Shown here: positions 48,748 through 60,681 of the stretch, in pieces
Layout: each line of letters starts with the position of its first letter
Position numbering within the stretch: the stretch's first letter is position 1
Origin: Lithospermum erythrorhizon
Taxonomy: Eukaryota; Streptophyta; Magnoliopsida; Boraginales; Boraginaceae
NCBI GenBank assembly: GCA_019722365.1
Contig: JADFUC010001385.1
Coordinates: 55,341 to 119,340, forward strand
Length of the DNA stretch: 64,000 nucleotides
Reading direction: 5' to 3'
Notes under the pieces: generated by a model
Told to the model about the DNA's origin: nothing
Databases searched by the model: none
Seen by the model: the letters and a program-made list of their open reading frames with translations, nothing else
Program-made: the position numbers and the translations under genes

Positions 48748-50839
48748 ATGAGTTCATATCCAATCATAAAGTCTGTGAGATGGAGAATGAAAGATTTTGT
48801 ATCCTGTTTCAACACTTGCAGGCTTCCAATAGGTACAACAAATAAGCTCAATACTAACTTCCCCTTCAATTTGTTGAATAAGTGATATGTATTATTGAAA
48901 AATGAAATTTTACTATACATTTTCTCAAAAACTATTTGATTTGTTGATATTACTTGCTTCCATGATTTTTGTATCCCCTATTTTATTTATAATTTTATTA
49001 CGTTAATTTCTTTACCACTTATCACAAACTGTATAAAGATTATGATTCTAACATTGTTTATGATTGCTTCAACATATATTCATATGATTAAAAATAGGAG
49101 ATAACCATGACGCTTAAACACGATTTTTTGGGGAATTATATCAATGTTGTATACATAATGCACTCAACTAAATTCAAAAGATTTTGAATTTTTTACTCCT
49201 AAAGGGTATCGGAGATGCATGCATTTTGGATACAAAATCAATATTAATACCTAATATCGGCTTAAGTTCCATCTTTTACATAAGAAGACTCGGTTATTCC
49301 TAAACTCTGCTTTCGTCATTGGCGTTCTTTAATTTCTTTAATTTTAAGCAGAATTTTGATTTTTTTTTTGTGATATATGATATTATAGTTGATGAAGAAA
49401 ATGAGGTCAGTATGGAGATATCACCTCCATTTCCACCTACATCAAGTGTAGTTCATCAATACTCGAAAGGCGGTGGTAGGAGAAGAAGGCAAGATTTTGA
49501 TCAACAAACCATAATTGAATTTCCATGCAAGGAAGTAGGCAATAAGGTTTCACCAATTCAGAAAGGTCTGAGTAAGAATTCGTCGAACCGGTCTCAAATG
49601 TCTGAAGAAGAGTATATAGTGTTCTGCTTTAGAGAGAATGGTGACATTCATGTTATAGAAGATAATAGGAAATCATCAGCAACATCTGATCAAAGGCAGT
49701 CCAAGTCTGTCAATCGAAAGGTAAGTTAGTTATTACTTCCCTAAATCTACTGTTTTATCTCGTTCTTATTTGAATGACCTATTATGTGTCGGGAAAAAGA
49801 AAAATCCAAATAAGAACAGTGATGCAACTTGGTTGACATATATAGTTGTACATACAGAGTTAATCATCTTCATCAAACTTCTATAACAATTGAACCATTG
49901 CTATAGAAATTTAGCATTCAATGTTTAATACCATCAAATTTGGTGTCTATAGTTTTTCTTTTTGGTCTCTTATAGTTTATATCTCTAGTTATTACAGTAT
50001 ATCCTTAAGCTCCTCAAATATTTTATTTTCCATTATCAAAAAACAGCTCATGTATGCTGAGAATGTGGAAGCAGATAAAAGGATCATAAATGTTCAAGTA
50101 GCACGCAGATACAAAGAAGACAAGAATCAAGAAATGCATGAAGATGGGATTTGTATTTCAGGTGAAATGGTAAGGGGTAATTTTAACAGATGAAAGATCG
50201 AAATAAATATATTATCAAATATACAACCTTTGATACATAAATGTTGCAAATTCCCTCAAATGTATTACAAATGATCCTTTTATCTTAGGAGTCAATAAGG
50301 GGTCATTTGAAACGAGGATGATAAATGGTTGCACATTTTAAATAACACGAATCAACATGCAACCATTCACTCGTTACCAAAACAAATAAATGATGAATGT
50401 TTTTTTTACAGGCCAAGGAAGAAGGCAAAAACAATTCGAGTACTGCTGATCAGTGGCTTCTTGATGAGATAAAAGAGATGACTTGTAGGCATGTTGTTGA
50501 AGAAAGTAATATTGAATCTAAACAAGAAGGGACTCTTCATGAATCATCATCAGGTTCTAATATGTCATCAGAAGAAAGTACAACCTCTTTTTCCTTTCCA
50601 GTGTAAGTAATCATCCAACACTATCACACTATAATTATTTTGTTGAAATTTTACAACACTACAAATCTGCAATTAGCTTCACTTTTGCATTGAACAAGTA
50701 GACAATGTTGCAATGCAGACTGTTAGATAGCAGGAGAAGCTGGGAACGGATGGGTAGCCCAGACCTGATGCCTCGACCAGAAGACGCTGCTACACCATTC
50801 AGCAATTCCAAAGACAATCGCTGTCGCCTTCACTTCTGA
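48748..50839 (+). CDS. BASL/gar2-like protein (stomatal-lineage polarity protein family)
   Basis: Five exons (48748-48832, 49389-49720, 50047-50169, 50412-50602, 50719-50839) join in frame into 283 residues. The N-terminus, SVRWRMKDFVSCFNTCRLPI, follows the pattern V-x-W-R-x-x-D-x-x-S-C-F-x-x-C-x-x-P seen at the start of BASL. Around residue 110 comes EEEYIVFCFRENGDIHVIED, a short conserved block of the family. Near the C-terminus a Ser-rich stretch leads to SFSFPVLLDSRRSWERMGSP, the conserved S-F-x-F-P...W-x-x-x-x-S-P motif. BASL marks a cortical crescent in asymmetrically dividing stomatal precursors; relatives are annotated '18S pre-ribosomal assembly protein gar2-like'. Most of the protein is predicted to be disordered and charged. 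Whether this is the BASL orthologue or a paralogue cannot be told by eye. An in-frame upstream ATG (48667) is disfavoured. Confidence 0.72.
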
Positions 50840-51332
50840 AGTTTCTGAAAGATTATACTTAAGTGTGTTTCCCAATCTTCATAAATACTTTCATTACACT
50901 AGAAAGAAATCAAAGGATACATGTGATGCACTGCTTGTTCTTGATTATTACATGAATAAACTAATTCCACTCAGCAACGAACTTTCTTTTTTCTCATTTG
51001 CCATCTGTTTTATGGATTCTTTGGTAAAAACAGTGGAGAGGGGGGTATGGAGCATGTCAGAATAAATTTCTTCAGGTTGATGTTCAAAGAGCAATGTCTG
51101 TAATTAAGTAATAACCAAAGAGCAATGGTACAACACATATTTTTCCTTCCAATTTTCTTGTGCATGTTGATCAGCTATGGAACATAGGTGAGTTGGAACT
51201 TCTAACAGGATTCTGGTTCCCTCAAAGATAGGTAATACGAGAGATGCAACTATAGATTGACATTAAAATCTCTAAAAGAGGTTAGATTAATTAGAAAGAT
51301 AGTACAACGGTACTTTCAAAAGCGTGCTGCAA
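50840..51332. other. Short intergenic region between two convergent genes
   Basis: About 490 bp that must contain the 3' untranslated regions and polyadenylation signals of both the plus-strand BASL-like gene and the minus-strand MPB2C gene. No other gene is visible. Confidence 0.55.
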
Positions 51333-54300
51333 TCAATAACACGTGGCACCAAGCCCGCTGCCTCCATTGCAGGTACTCAAGTTTTTTTCCACAACGAGAG
51401 ACTGCAGATGCGACCTCGCAGTAGCCGCCACAGCCAAAGACTCTTCATCTTGTTTTTCTCTTGCAGCAGCAACAGCAGTAGCATAGGCTTCCCTAGCCTC
51501 CTCTAGCATCTGCATCTTCGACTCATCGTAGTCGTCCTATCAAAGACAAAATTCCCGCCTTACTAAAATGAAACTAGTACAATAAGACTAGATGAAACTA
51601 GATGGAGTGGGCAATCGCATAGTCCAGAAACCACAGAAGTGACAGAACAGGACTTCAGCTTTATGATTGCCATTTTTCTGAAATATATTCTATTAATAGT
51701 TTTCAGAAAAAAGATTGAGAAGGTTCCAATAGCTTACTATTTCATTCAAGAGGTCACAACCATAAGGAGCATCATCATATTTTTGGGTAGGTACATTAGA
51801 CTCCTTCATTTGCAAGCCTTCAAAAACCAGCATCATCGTTGTAATTTCACTTTGGACTCTGTCCATGTCCTGCTGGAGCTTCTCCACCTTCTTTTTTGAA
51901 GTCATAGCTTCCCATTCCAATCTTTCTACTGCTGCTTGTTTATCAGCTAGCTTAATCTGCCAACAAAAAGAAGAAATCACCATTTTATGTTGGATACAAT
52001 TCAGATATGTTTTGTTCTCAGGAAGGAAAAATAGAGTCCCAGATGATTTTACCTTGTTTACTCGAAAGAAACAATTACAAAACATAAATTCAAAAATAAA
52101 GAATCATTGTTTACTCGAAAGAAACAATTACAAAACATAAATTCAAAAATAAAGAACAGCAATGCAAATATTCTGGTAGAACAAATTTTTTCTTAAATAT
52201 TACTCCCTCCATCCCTAAAAGATCGTTCAGATCTGAATTTTGAAGAGTTGGCTTTTAAAATTTTCAACACAATTTTTTTTCAATATAATTTTGATTAAGA
52301 CCAAAATTGTGTCATTTAAGATCTTCTAGGGATGGAGGTATTAAAAATTTCAAACGAACACCTTATTCAACTAATTGTAACTGTAATGAGACTGATAAGC
52401 TGGTTAATTCACTCACATGCTGATGCAAAAGTCCATAACTGGTTATTATGATAGGGGTAAGGTAAATTTTGAAATATACCAACGGAGCCTTAAGTATCTA
52501 CCACATTGCAAGTTTTATTGATTAACACTCCCTAAAACATTAATGGATAATAATTGTAGGGGTTAGTTTTGCAAATAAATTTGCAATGTGGTCTATAATA
52601 CATAAACTGCCTGAAGGTACTATTCTTCAAAATTTCCTCAAATGATGGTATAGGTGAGACAGGTAAAAATGTACCTTGGTATCAGAGAATTGTAGTTGAG
52701 TCGACTTGAGCAGAGACTCTCTCGATGCAGCTTCCTCTTTAAGCTCATTGACTTCAGCAAGAACTGAAGCCACTTCACTTTTTGATATCTCCACGGATTT
52801 TAACAGTTCATCTTTCTCGGATAGTTTCTTTTGAAGATCTTCGACTTGTTCCCTTAATGCCATCAATTCTTCTCTATCCTTCTCCGTCAGAGATGATCTT
52901 GAGAAACCATCAGCATTGTTCTTTCTTGGAACCGACTGAGCAGCATTCCTTCCCTCCTACAATAAATACTACATACCTTATCATGCATGTACTAATACTA
53001 CGTATGACTATGAATATACTTTCTTGATATGTAATTATCCTTACACTTTAGTAGTAAGATCATTAATTTTGATGGTTGACTCATGTAAGCTCTACTATTT
53101 TAGTAAACATTTGTATTAGGGTGGGTAAGTAAAACGATGACATTTTAAAACTTGGGTAAGGGAACAACAAAATGCTTACTGATAGTGGTAAAACTGGTAA
53201 ATCTCACGACTTAACCAAACAGCCATTGAGCTTCTTAGAAATTTGGATTGCGATTTAAGAAAGAACCAATGATTTTTTTCGTTTTCTTTAATCAAATTGA
53301 ACCAACATGTTTCAGGCAACGATAGTTCAGGTGACCTTGTCATGCAACAGATCTATCTAAATGAGAATCTAGCAGTGCATTGACATATATAAGGAATTTA
53401 GCATACATATAATCCGAGCACGGGTGGGATCTGTATGCGTCAATTCATATAATCCCCTTGCAATATAAATTCCATCATCGTCTTTCTAACCTAAACTAGT
53501 AAAAGTAGTTAAAAAACAGTACCTTCCTGTAAAGAGACTCCTTAGATGGCGCTTTGGTGTAAGTCATAGATCCTCTTCTTGTAAATGAAGAGCGCTGCTT
53601 TTGCTCCTATCAAATTCTCAAAAGTTTACCAATCATCTCAGCAAAAAAAGGATAACTCGGTATAACAACTACTACACATGCCCCAATGCCTCTAATGAGG
53701 CTCCAACCTAAGTAGTGTAAGGAGGTCGGAATGTTCCAAGTATATACCTCAATAACAACACGAAACATACAGTTAACAAATGATAATTATCTAAAACATC
53801 CTAATAAAAAAAGTAAGTTAAAAAGTTGAAATTTTACTCTCAATCGCTCTCTAAATATTCAAACTCAAGTACTGCCTCCATTTCTAAAAGACTGTCCAGT
53901 TTTGAATTTCCACTTTTTAAATCTTAAACTCAAATAATTTTGTATATGTTGTATAATATTAGGTGAAAAATGTATCGGAAAGATAATAGTTTCAACGTAC
54001 TTTACTATGATAACTTTGATTCGAATCAAAGTTATGGGTGTGAATCAACGTACAAAGTTTATTAATTTTGACCATTAATAATTAAAATATACTGCCTTCT
54101 AATACAAACACACACAATAGTATCGCCAAAATGTTGTTAATTGACGGGAGGCACAAACACGAAGAAACACCAAATTAAAAAAATTGAAACTTTACACTGA
54201 AATCTCCCTAACTTATCAAACTCAAACAATCGAATTTTCCGAAAAACAAATAAACCCAACAAAAAAAAATACTCCACTCCATTTCAATTCAATTCAGGGA

Positions 54301-55191
54301 TTTTCATTCAAACATAGTCAATCTACTTTTGAATCAATAATTCATTTGTTTAACTTTGTATTCATACAAAAAAAGATTAATAAAACTAGATAATATACAA
54401 TACATTCTTATACGTTACCATGTATCAAGTTAATAACAAACTATTTAAATAAGATTAATATAGTATCCAATTATTTCTAATTGCTAAGTATCACAAACTA
54501 GTAAAAACACAAGTGTCCCAATATACTTGTCCAAATAACGCATTACGCTTTCTAATTTCTATGAAGATTTATCCTGTGACCTCCAACCAAGAGTCCTGCC
54601 CGTTTCAACGAAGCATATTTTTACTCGTAATAATAGAATCGTTTCAACCGCATATTAATTAGCATTATTTTCTAAATTTCCAATAGTTAGCGTATATATT
54701 TCTCTTATTCGTAATAGCTTTATAATCTCCCGCTCATTAACTATATATTAATTAGCATCGTTTCCTCAGCTATAATAAGCAAGAAATAGCCTGTGATTTG
54801 TAATAATCGCTACGCCATAAAATAATACTTTCAGATTGAAATAATATCATCGCTAAATATCAAAAAAAAATTAGTTGTCCAAGTAACAAGATAGTTAAGG
54901 AGTTATTACTACCAATAAGAGACTGGAACAAAAATAAATCCAACAAGAAAAAATGAGTGTCCCAAAAATAGTTAATAAGTTACTAACAATAAGGGACTGG
55001 ACAAGAGGCACCATATCGACCAGGTCACGCAAGAGCCGTTGATCCACGTTTCCTGGAGGTAGAGGCGGCGGAGGAGGAGGCGGAGATGCGGCGGAGAAGT
55101 TGTCTCCGTCGCCGGAGAGCCACGACTTGGGGTCTGCTCCGACGGCGTTGGGGTCGTCTTGCAAATCCAGAAAGTTTTGGGGCTCATACAT
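51333..55191 (-). CDS. MPB2C: Microtubule-binding protein MPB2C
   Basis: Five exons on the minus strand (55191-54988, 53606-53523, 52956-52675, 51956-51738, 51536-51333) join in phase 0 into 330 residues. The order matches plant MPB2C. The start MYEPQNFLDLQDD is followed by a proline run near residues 37-46 and the block DQRLLRDLVDMVPLVQSLIE. A basic segment follows (QRSSFTRRGSMTYTKAPSKE). Then there is a long coiled coil from about residue 125 (LMALREQVEDLQKKLSEKDE onwards, with heptad Leu) and a C-terminal helix (AREAYATAVAAAREKQDEES). MPB2C binds and aligns along microtubules, and interacts with tobamovirus movement protein and KNOTTED1, limiting their cell-to-cell movement. An in-frame ATG at 55365 would add 58 residues unlike the family and is rejected. 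Introns hold two Stowaway-like sequences and a fresh 53-bp duplication. Confidence 0.92.
52054..52156. repeat. Near-perfect 53-bp tandem duplication in an MPB2C intron
   Basis: TTGTTTACTCGAAAGAAACA followed by ATTACAAAACATAAATTC and AAAAATAAAGAA appears at 52054 and 52107 with no visible differences, indicating a very recent duplication. It lies in the intron between exons 3 and 4. Confidence 0.92.
52203..52338. mobile_element. Stowaway MITE in an MPB2C intron
   Basis: The left end, CTCCCTCCATCCCTAAAAGA, and the inverted right end, CCTCCATCCCTAGAAGATC, form a terminal inverted repeat of about 20 bp. The element is flanked by TA on both sides. It is 136 bp long and non-coding, and lies between exons 3 and 4. 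Confidence 0.85.
53871..53925. mobile_element. Possible Stowaway-like fragment in MPB2C intron 1
   Basis: ACTGCCTCCATTTCTAAAAG followed by ACTGTCCAGTTTTGAA resembles a Stowaway left terminus. The right end was not located. Confidence 0.4.
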
Positions 55192-55599
55192 AATTTTGGA
55201 AGAAAGGGGAATTTTGATATGAAACAGATCGAATCGAGTGATGTTTGAAATGTGAGGGAATTTTGTTTTCGGGAGGGAGGGGTGGTTGGTGTTTGAATAA
55301 AGTTGAAAGTGGTGGGACTTGGACACGGGGATGACTTGTTTTATATTCGTGGACAAAGTAAGCACAGAAGTACAGCCTCACACCACTCAAATTTATGATT
55401 TTTAATCGAAAGAATAGCTACTGCCAATCCATGTATTTCAGTTTTATTTTTAAGCCTCGGACTACGATAGATTCGATAGTCAGACGTTTAATTAATATAA
55501 CGGTAACGATGCGATTTATTTGATAATTTACATAAGGTGCCCATAGTGTAATCCACATCAAAAGATTGGAGTTTTAGAACATCTCAAATACATTTAGCA
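55192..55599. other. Upstream region of MPB2C
   Basis: Probably contains the promoter and leader of the minus-strand MPB2C gene. It is open in the MPB2C frame up to 55365, but without conserved protein sequence. Confidence 0.45.
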
Positions 55600-58260
55600 T
55601 AGGCATAATTCTTCTAAATGTAGCCATATCAAAGATTGAGTTTTAGTTTTTCCAAAACAAGAGTAAGCATTAGATATAGCCGCTTTTGAGATGGATGTAG
55701 CATTTGAAGTCTGTGATTCTTTTGGCCTTTTCTTCCAAAGTTTGCTCGACATGAAGTATTGCCGCCGCCATTGTAGCCTCCTAAACGTATTACGTACCAA
55801 GATTTTATTATCGCATAATTGTAATTATTTGCACTGCATAATTTGAATAATAGGTTTATCTGTATTGATACTGATCTAGCTCATCTGACGTTTCACAGGC
55901 GACAATGGAAGCTGATACTGTGTTAAATTGCTTGAGTTAAAAGATGAAGATCCAATGATTTTGTGTTGATGGGAGAGGTTGCTTGTTTGGATTGCCAGTG
56001 CATTAATTGGTTCTTGAAAGTATGTTATCAGCAACGGACGCCTTCTACTTTGATTATTGACATTGGAGGTGCGTTGGAGGAACATCATGAACTACTTTCC
56101 ATTGAAGTCAGACCTAATGGATTCCAAATCCTATTCCATTCCCTAGACATAATTTATTAGTTTTAGTAGTTTTTATCTAATTGTCAAATCTGACAAACTA
56201 TAAAAGGATGTATGGAATTGTCACATATAAGGTAATACCGATTTCATTAGCTTTGCGCTCTTCGAGATTGAATTCTGGAGAATTATTTCAGCAGTTTCCT
56301 CATTGTTATTGCTTTGATGCTACTAGTATGATCGCTTACTGACACATGATGACTAATGACTTGCAATTAAGATTGAAATTATGTTAAATAGTATTATGAA
56401 ATATAATCTAATTTACAAAATTATTGGAAATGTTTTCCACCAAAGTAGTGACAACACATCTTTATTACAAACGCGACATCGACATAAATTTAACTCCAAC
56501 ATCTTCGCCGCTTCATCTCGATACGACAATCAAGTACATCCAACATGTATCAACTTTGGTGTTCTTCTAAAAGAAGGAATCCATTCACCTAATAATCACC
56601 ACAACGTACATTTAATTAGTATTTAGCTAATAATACAATTGTACAAATTATTTTCAAGTTATAACATACCTTTGAAACATTGTCTATTTCTTCCACTGTA
56701 TACACATCCATGTATCCCTTGCAAACCAGCTTATTTTGATACAAGAATTGATTGATTGCCCATGAGGTTTTGTACCCCGATTTAGTAAAAGAGTCAAACC
56801 CCAGAATAATGTTGTTTTTTTAATCTAATGATGACTAATGAAATGAGTGTGCCTTTCTAAAACATTTTAGGTAAATAAAATGTGTTATCCTGATTTCTGG
56901 CTTCACAGGCGTCTAATTTGAGTATTATCATGAATGGCGAACTATTTTTCGGTGACAATGAAACTCTAGTATTTATTTTGCCATAGAAGAGTAAAACAAT
57001 CTGTATTGGTAATAATTTTGATCAAATATTTTCAATGATCAGTTTTTTACCTTCATAGTTCTTGACTGTAAGTCTTTTTGCTACGACCACGGAGAAATTT
57101 CTAGCAACAGTTTCGAGAGTTGGACCCATAGCAAACAATATGTCATCCCATAGACTCACTTTTATTGGTATTTTTCTGTATGTTTTATATGTAAGTGATA
57201 TAATAGATAGATTGAGATCATCAAAGAATTGAGTAATAAAAAAAAACTTATGGTAGCCATTTTTTGAACTTACTCCATGTTAGCAAATGTAAATTGTTGA
57301 ACCCTGCTTTGTTTGTTGTTTATCCAGACAAGCTTTCTTTCTTCAAATTGAAATCGATGGATACCTATAATATTCCGTCAATATTTAAGTAAATCAGTAT
57401 TCTCCAAACAATATATGATGATGAAAATGTAGATAGAATCAGATCAGGAGGTTTGATGTGTTCTACCTACACTTTGCTCAAAGAGTGTTTTGCTCCACAG
57501 CTTTTGATTTTTATTCAAAGACTTTGATATGAGTCCAAATGGCATCAACCCATCAATAAAATAACGCAAATTTGGGATGCCTTCAGGAATCATTTGTTAT
57601 GTCATACTTTATATTATTGCAGTTTGGGCTTAAATGGCAATGTCCGGATCATAGACACAAGCTATAGTTTTATTACCCTACATGTATGAAATTAATGAGG
57701 CATTGAGGTTAACTATAAATTAGAATTTATAAATAAGAAGTATTGGATTGATTTTTTTTATCTCCCTATCTAGAAGACATAGCGCAGTCGTCTGCCAGTG
57801 GAGCATGTTATAAACTGGGATGTTCGGTCACACAATGATTCTGGTAATCCAGTCGCTCTACAGCGTACGAGGTACTAGCAGTTGAGGTTCTTCCATTTGA
57901 GGGTTGAAGCTACATTCAAAAGTGTTACATATACATATATAATCAATTTACAGACAGTGATAAATAGAACAAAAGTTTTGCATGAAAAATTAAGCAAATT
58001 ATTACTCACTAAGTATGTATAATAATTTAGCATATGCAGATGATCGATGGCAAGATGATCATTTTGATAAACAAGCAAATAATGTGCATTAAGAAAGGTT
58101 AAATTGAATAGCATATAACAAACAAATTAACCTGTATGGATTCTCGGAAAGCATCAAGCGATAACGATTGATTCAAAGGACTAGACAACAACCTCAGTCG
58201 CACTTCTATTGTGTTATCTAATGTTTGCCAGCCATAAACTGGAAAATTTATCTGAAACTC
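55600..58260 (-). pseudogene. Replication protein A 70-kDa (OB-fold) like gene remnant
   Basis: Several exon-like blocks on the minus strand. The clearest (57175-57051, bordered by AG and GT) encodes IPIKVSLWDDILFAMGPTLE followed by VVVAKRLTVKNYEG. This matches the RPA70 DNA-binding OB-fold pattern (V-x-L-W-...-P-V-V-x-x-K-x-L-x-V-x-x-Y-x-G). The next block, from 56963 down, reads VSLSPKNSSPFMIILKL, the expected continuation after the G. Other candidate exons are 57610-57470 (IPEGIPNLRYFIDGLMPFGL), about 58255-58135, 56790-56679 and 55770-55680. RPA proteins bind single-stranded DNA in replication and repair; plant genomes also carry many RPA-like copies, some from Helitrons. I could not assemble a complete frame, so I treat it as a degenerate or strongly diverged gene. 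A functional divergent RPA paralogue is not excluded. Confidence 0.5.
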
Positions 58261-58539
58261 TGTAAAGAACTCAAAAATAAGTAATAGGGTAGAAGAATAT
58301 TAAACTTCCTGATAGGCAAAAGATTATCTATTCAAAAGGAGGTTGACGAAAGTTATGGAATACTTGTCGAGTAGAATCATATACAACATTTGTTGTATAC
58401 TTAGTTGAAATAAATGCTCAGAGTAAGCATTTTTCATAATTTTGGGCCAGACAAGGTTGAGTGTTTTATGTTAAAGTTAAAAATTTGAAATCTAATAATA
58501 ACATTACGTCAACGATAATATATTTTGAGAAAGAAAAAT
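58261..58539. other. Spacer between the RPA-like remnant and an LTR, nothing recognised
   Basis: AT-rich DNA; the left edge of the following LTR may lie within it. Confidence 0.4.
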
Positions 58540-60667
58540 TTAATTTGACTCGCTCGAATTACGTTGTTAAACCGAAGCAGAATAAATTTCCGCGAACCAA
58601 ATGATACCAAACTCCATAAGTATCCCACCACCACTAACTCATTTCATCTTCTAAATAAATAAAAAAAAGAAAATCCTCTTCCTTCCAAGATGGCCGAACC
58701 CTACCGGGCACAACTTCAAGCTTGATTTTTTTCTTCATTTTCGGGGCGAAACTGGCTGATCCAACCCTCAAATCTTGTTTCCCATCTTGAGTTTATCAAA
58801 GGTATGATCTTTAATCTTCAAATCTCATCATTTAAGGCTCGAAAGTTAATCCTTTATAAAATTGAGTTTGGGTTGAATTTTAGATCTGACTTTTATTATG
58901 GTATATAAATGTTATCTAAGCTTTCTAGTTTAGGGATTAGAGGTGATTTTGAGTGATTATCAGTTAGAAAGCTGTGTGTCGTAGGGTTGACTTTTGTTGA
59001 TTTTTCTTAAATTAACTCTAAATTGTAATACGAGGTCAGAGGACTTTTAATATAGTTATTTCAGAATAGAATTATTGGTTCGACGTGGATGTATGTAGAT
59101 CGATCGGTGAAAGCCTGGGAAAAGTTTGTATAGTATTTAGTGTTTGAATTGAGGTCAGATTTAATGGTTAATTAATGTCAATCACTTGGGTCGGACGATT
59201 AACGCGACGAAGTGTTATTGTTGGGGTACAAGCGATGACCGGCTTATTGAAGTTTAGAAACGATACCAATCTTTATGGTGATAATCAAGCAAGAAAGTAA
59301 AGAATTTGAAATCGCGAGACGCGTATAACGCCGGTATATATAAATGTTAAGGCAGGTTATTCTAATGGAATGCCAAGTATAACGTATAATTTCTTTCTAA
59401 TGTGAGTTTGAAGCTTTTACTCCAAAGACGGCGACCGCTTGTAGCTTATCATTACCGTTTTTGGGCTCGACGCCAGTACAAATTCACGATGGAACTCTTC
59501 ATATATTATGTTATATTTGTGATCCGTGGTCTCGGGGACTATTCCGATATGTGTATTGTGTGATTATGGATTGATATTATGAAAATTGTGATTTATGATT
59601 CATATTATGAAATAATTGAGATTATGATTCATATCACGTATTAGTGATTATGATTTATATTACGGATAAAAATAATATGATTCACGCATGATCGGGTATG
59701 CCACGGCGCTGCGGTGGTCGCGGTGGCCGCAAGGTGGCCGCGCGTTGTACGTTTTGATCGGGCGAAAAGTTATTTTATGGAGCGCGGTGACCCCACCCAG
59801 AGTGCCTGTCCGCGCATATCAAGGCTGGCAAAGGATGGGAGGCTCAGCGACATGGTCATCGGTAGGTGTAGCCTCGGTCGGGAGGACGGAGGGAGCGCCA
59901 TCTCGATTATTTTGTTTTATCTCATATGCTGCATATTTGGAGCGATTCCTCATACGTACTATTTTTGGTGTGGATCTCATTTGTTTACTATTTGTAAAGC
60001 CGATTCCTCATTCGGGATTTAATTTTGTGTGTCGAGACCGCTTTCCTTAAATGAATATGCTGCTATTTTATGGTCAGAAGTCATGCATTGTGGCTATGCA
60101 ACATCGTATAAGAGGTGATCTAAGTATACGCGCTATTCATCAGGTAGCCCGGTTAATGGGCTGCATATGTTATATATATATAAGGCATTTAATATACATG
60201 ACCAAACAGAGATTAGATTCACCACTAATAGCCGATTCCCTATTCTCATGGGCGGGCGCTTTTATGCCTAGGTCTCTAGGAGCTTTATCGCTGAGCTGCC
60301 GAGGATCCGCTTTGCCGAAATGCGCTGAGATCATAAAGAATACAAGGCATAGGAAGTCCTCATTTCATTCCCTTTGTGGTCGCATTTGGTATATTTAGAC
60401 TCACAGGTTGTATTATATCAGGGATCGGTTGTCATATCTTTCCTATGTTGTATTTAGGATTTCTTGTATATCCTTTGGGTTGTATTATTCGTGATTATAT
60501 TCTCATTGCCTATTATGGTTGGATGCGCGTTGGCTGGGAACACCACGACGGAATGTAGAGTTTTGTTTTGATAATGCCTACAAGTCATTTGTTATTGTAT
60601 CCACGATTGCGACTCCGTGTACGTGTTGTTAATGATCTTAACCTCATACGACTCAGCGGGTCGTTAA
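58540..60667 (+). mobile_element. 5' LTR of a chromovirus-type Gypsy element (copy C)
   Basis: Collinear with LTR copies A and B. It has GTTGTTAAACCGAAGCAG near 58563, CGCGAACCAAATG and a CCCACCACCACTAACTC leader. TTAACTCTAAATTGTAATACGAGGTC follows near 59010 (given here only as a landmark), then ATTATGATTCATATCACG near 59620 and GATTCCCTATTCTCATGGGCGG near 60233. Unlike the other copies it is followed by a primer site at 60670 and by gag-pol remnants, so it is the 5' LTR of an element that continues past the window. The left boundary is uncertain by about 100 bp. Confidence 0.66.
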
Positions 60668-60669
60668 TT

Positions 60670-60681
60670 TGGTATCGTAGC
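60670..60681 (+). other. Degenerate primer-binding site
   Basis: TGGTATCGTAGC differs at two positions from the canonical initiator-methionine tRNA primer site TGGTATCAGAGC. It lies two bases after the inferred LTR end. Confidence 0.55.

Noticed and set aside
55192..55365. 58-residue N-terminal extension of MPB2C
   Set aside because: Family members begin MYE-Q; the upstream open frame has no conserved sequence and looks like leader.
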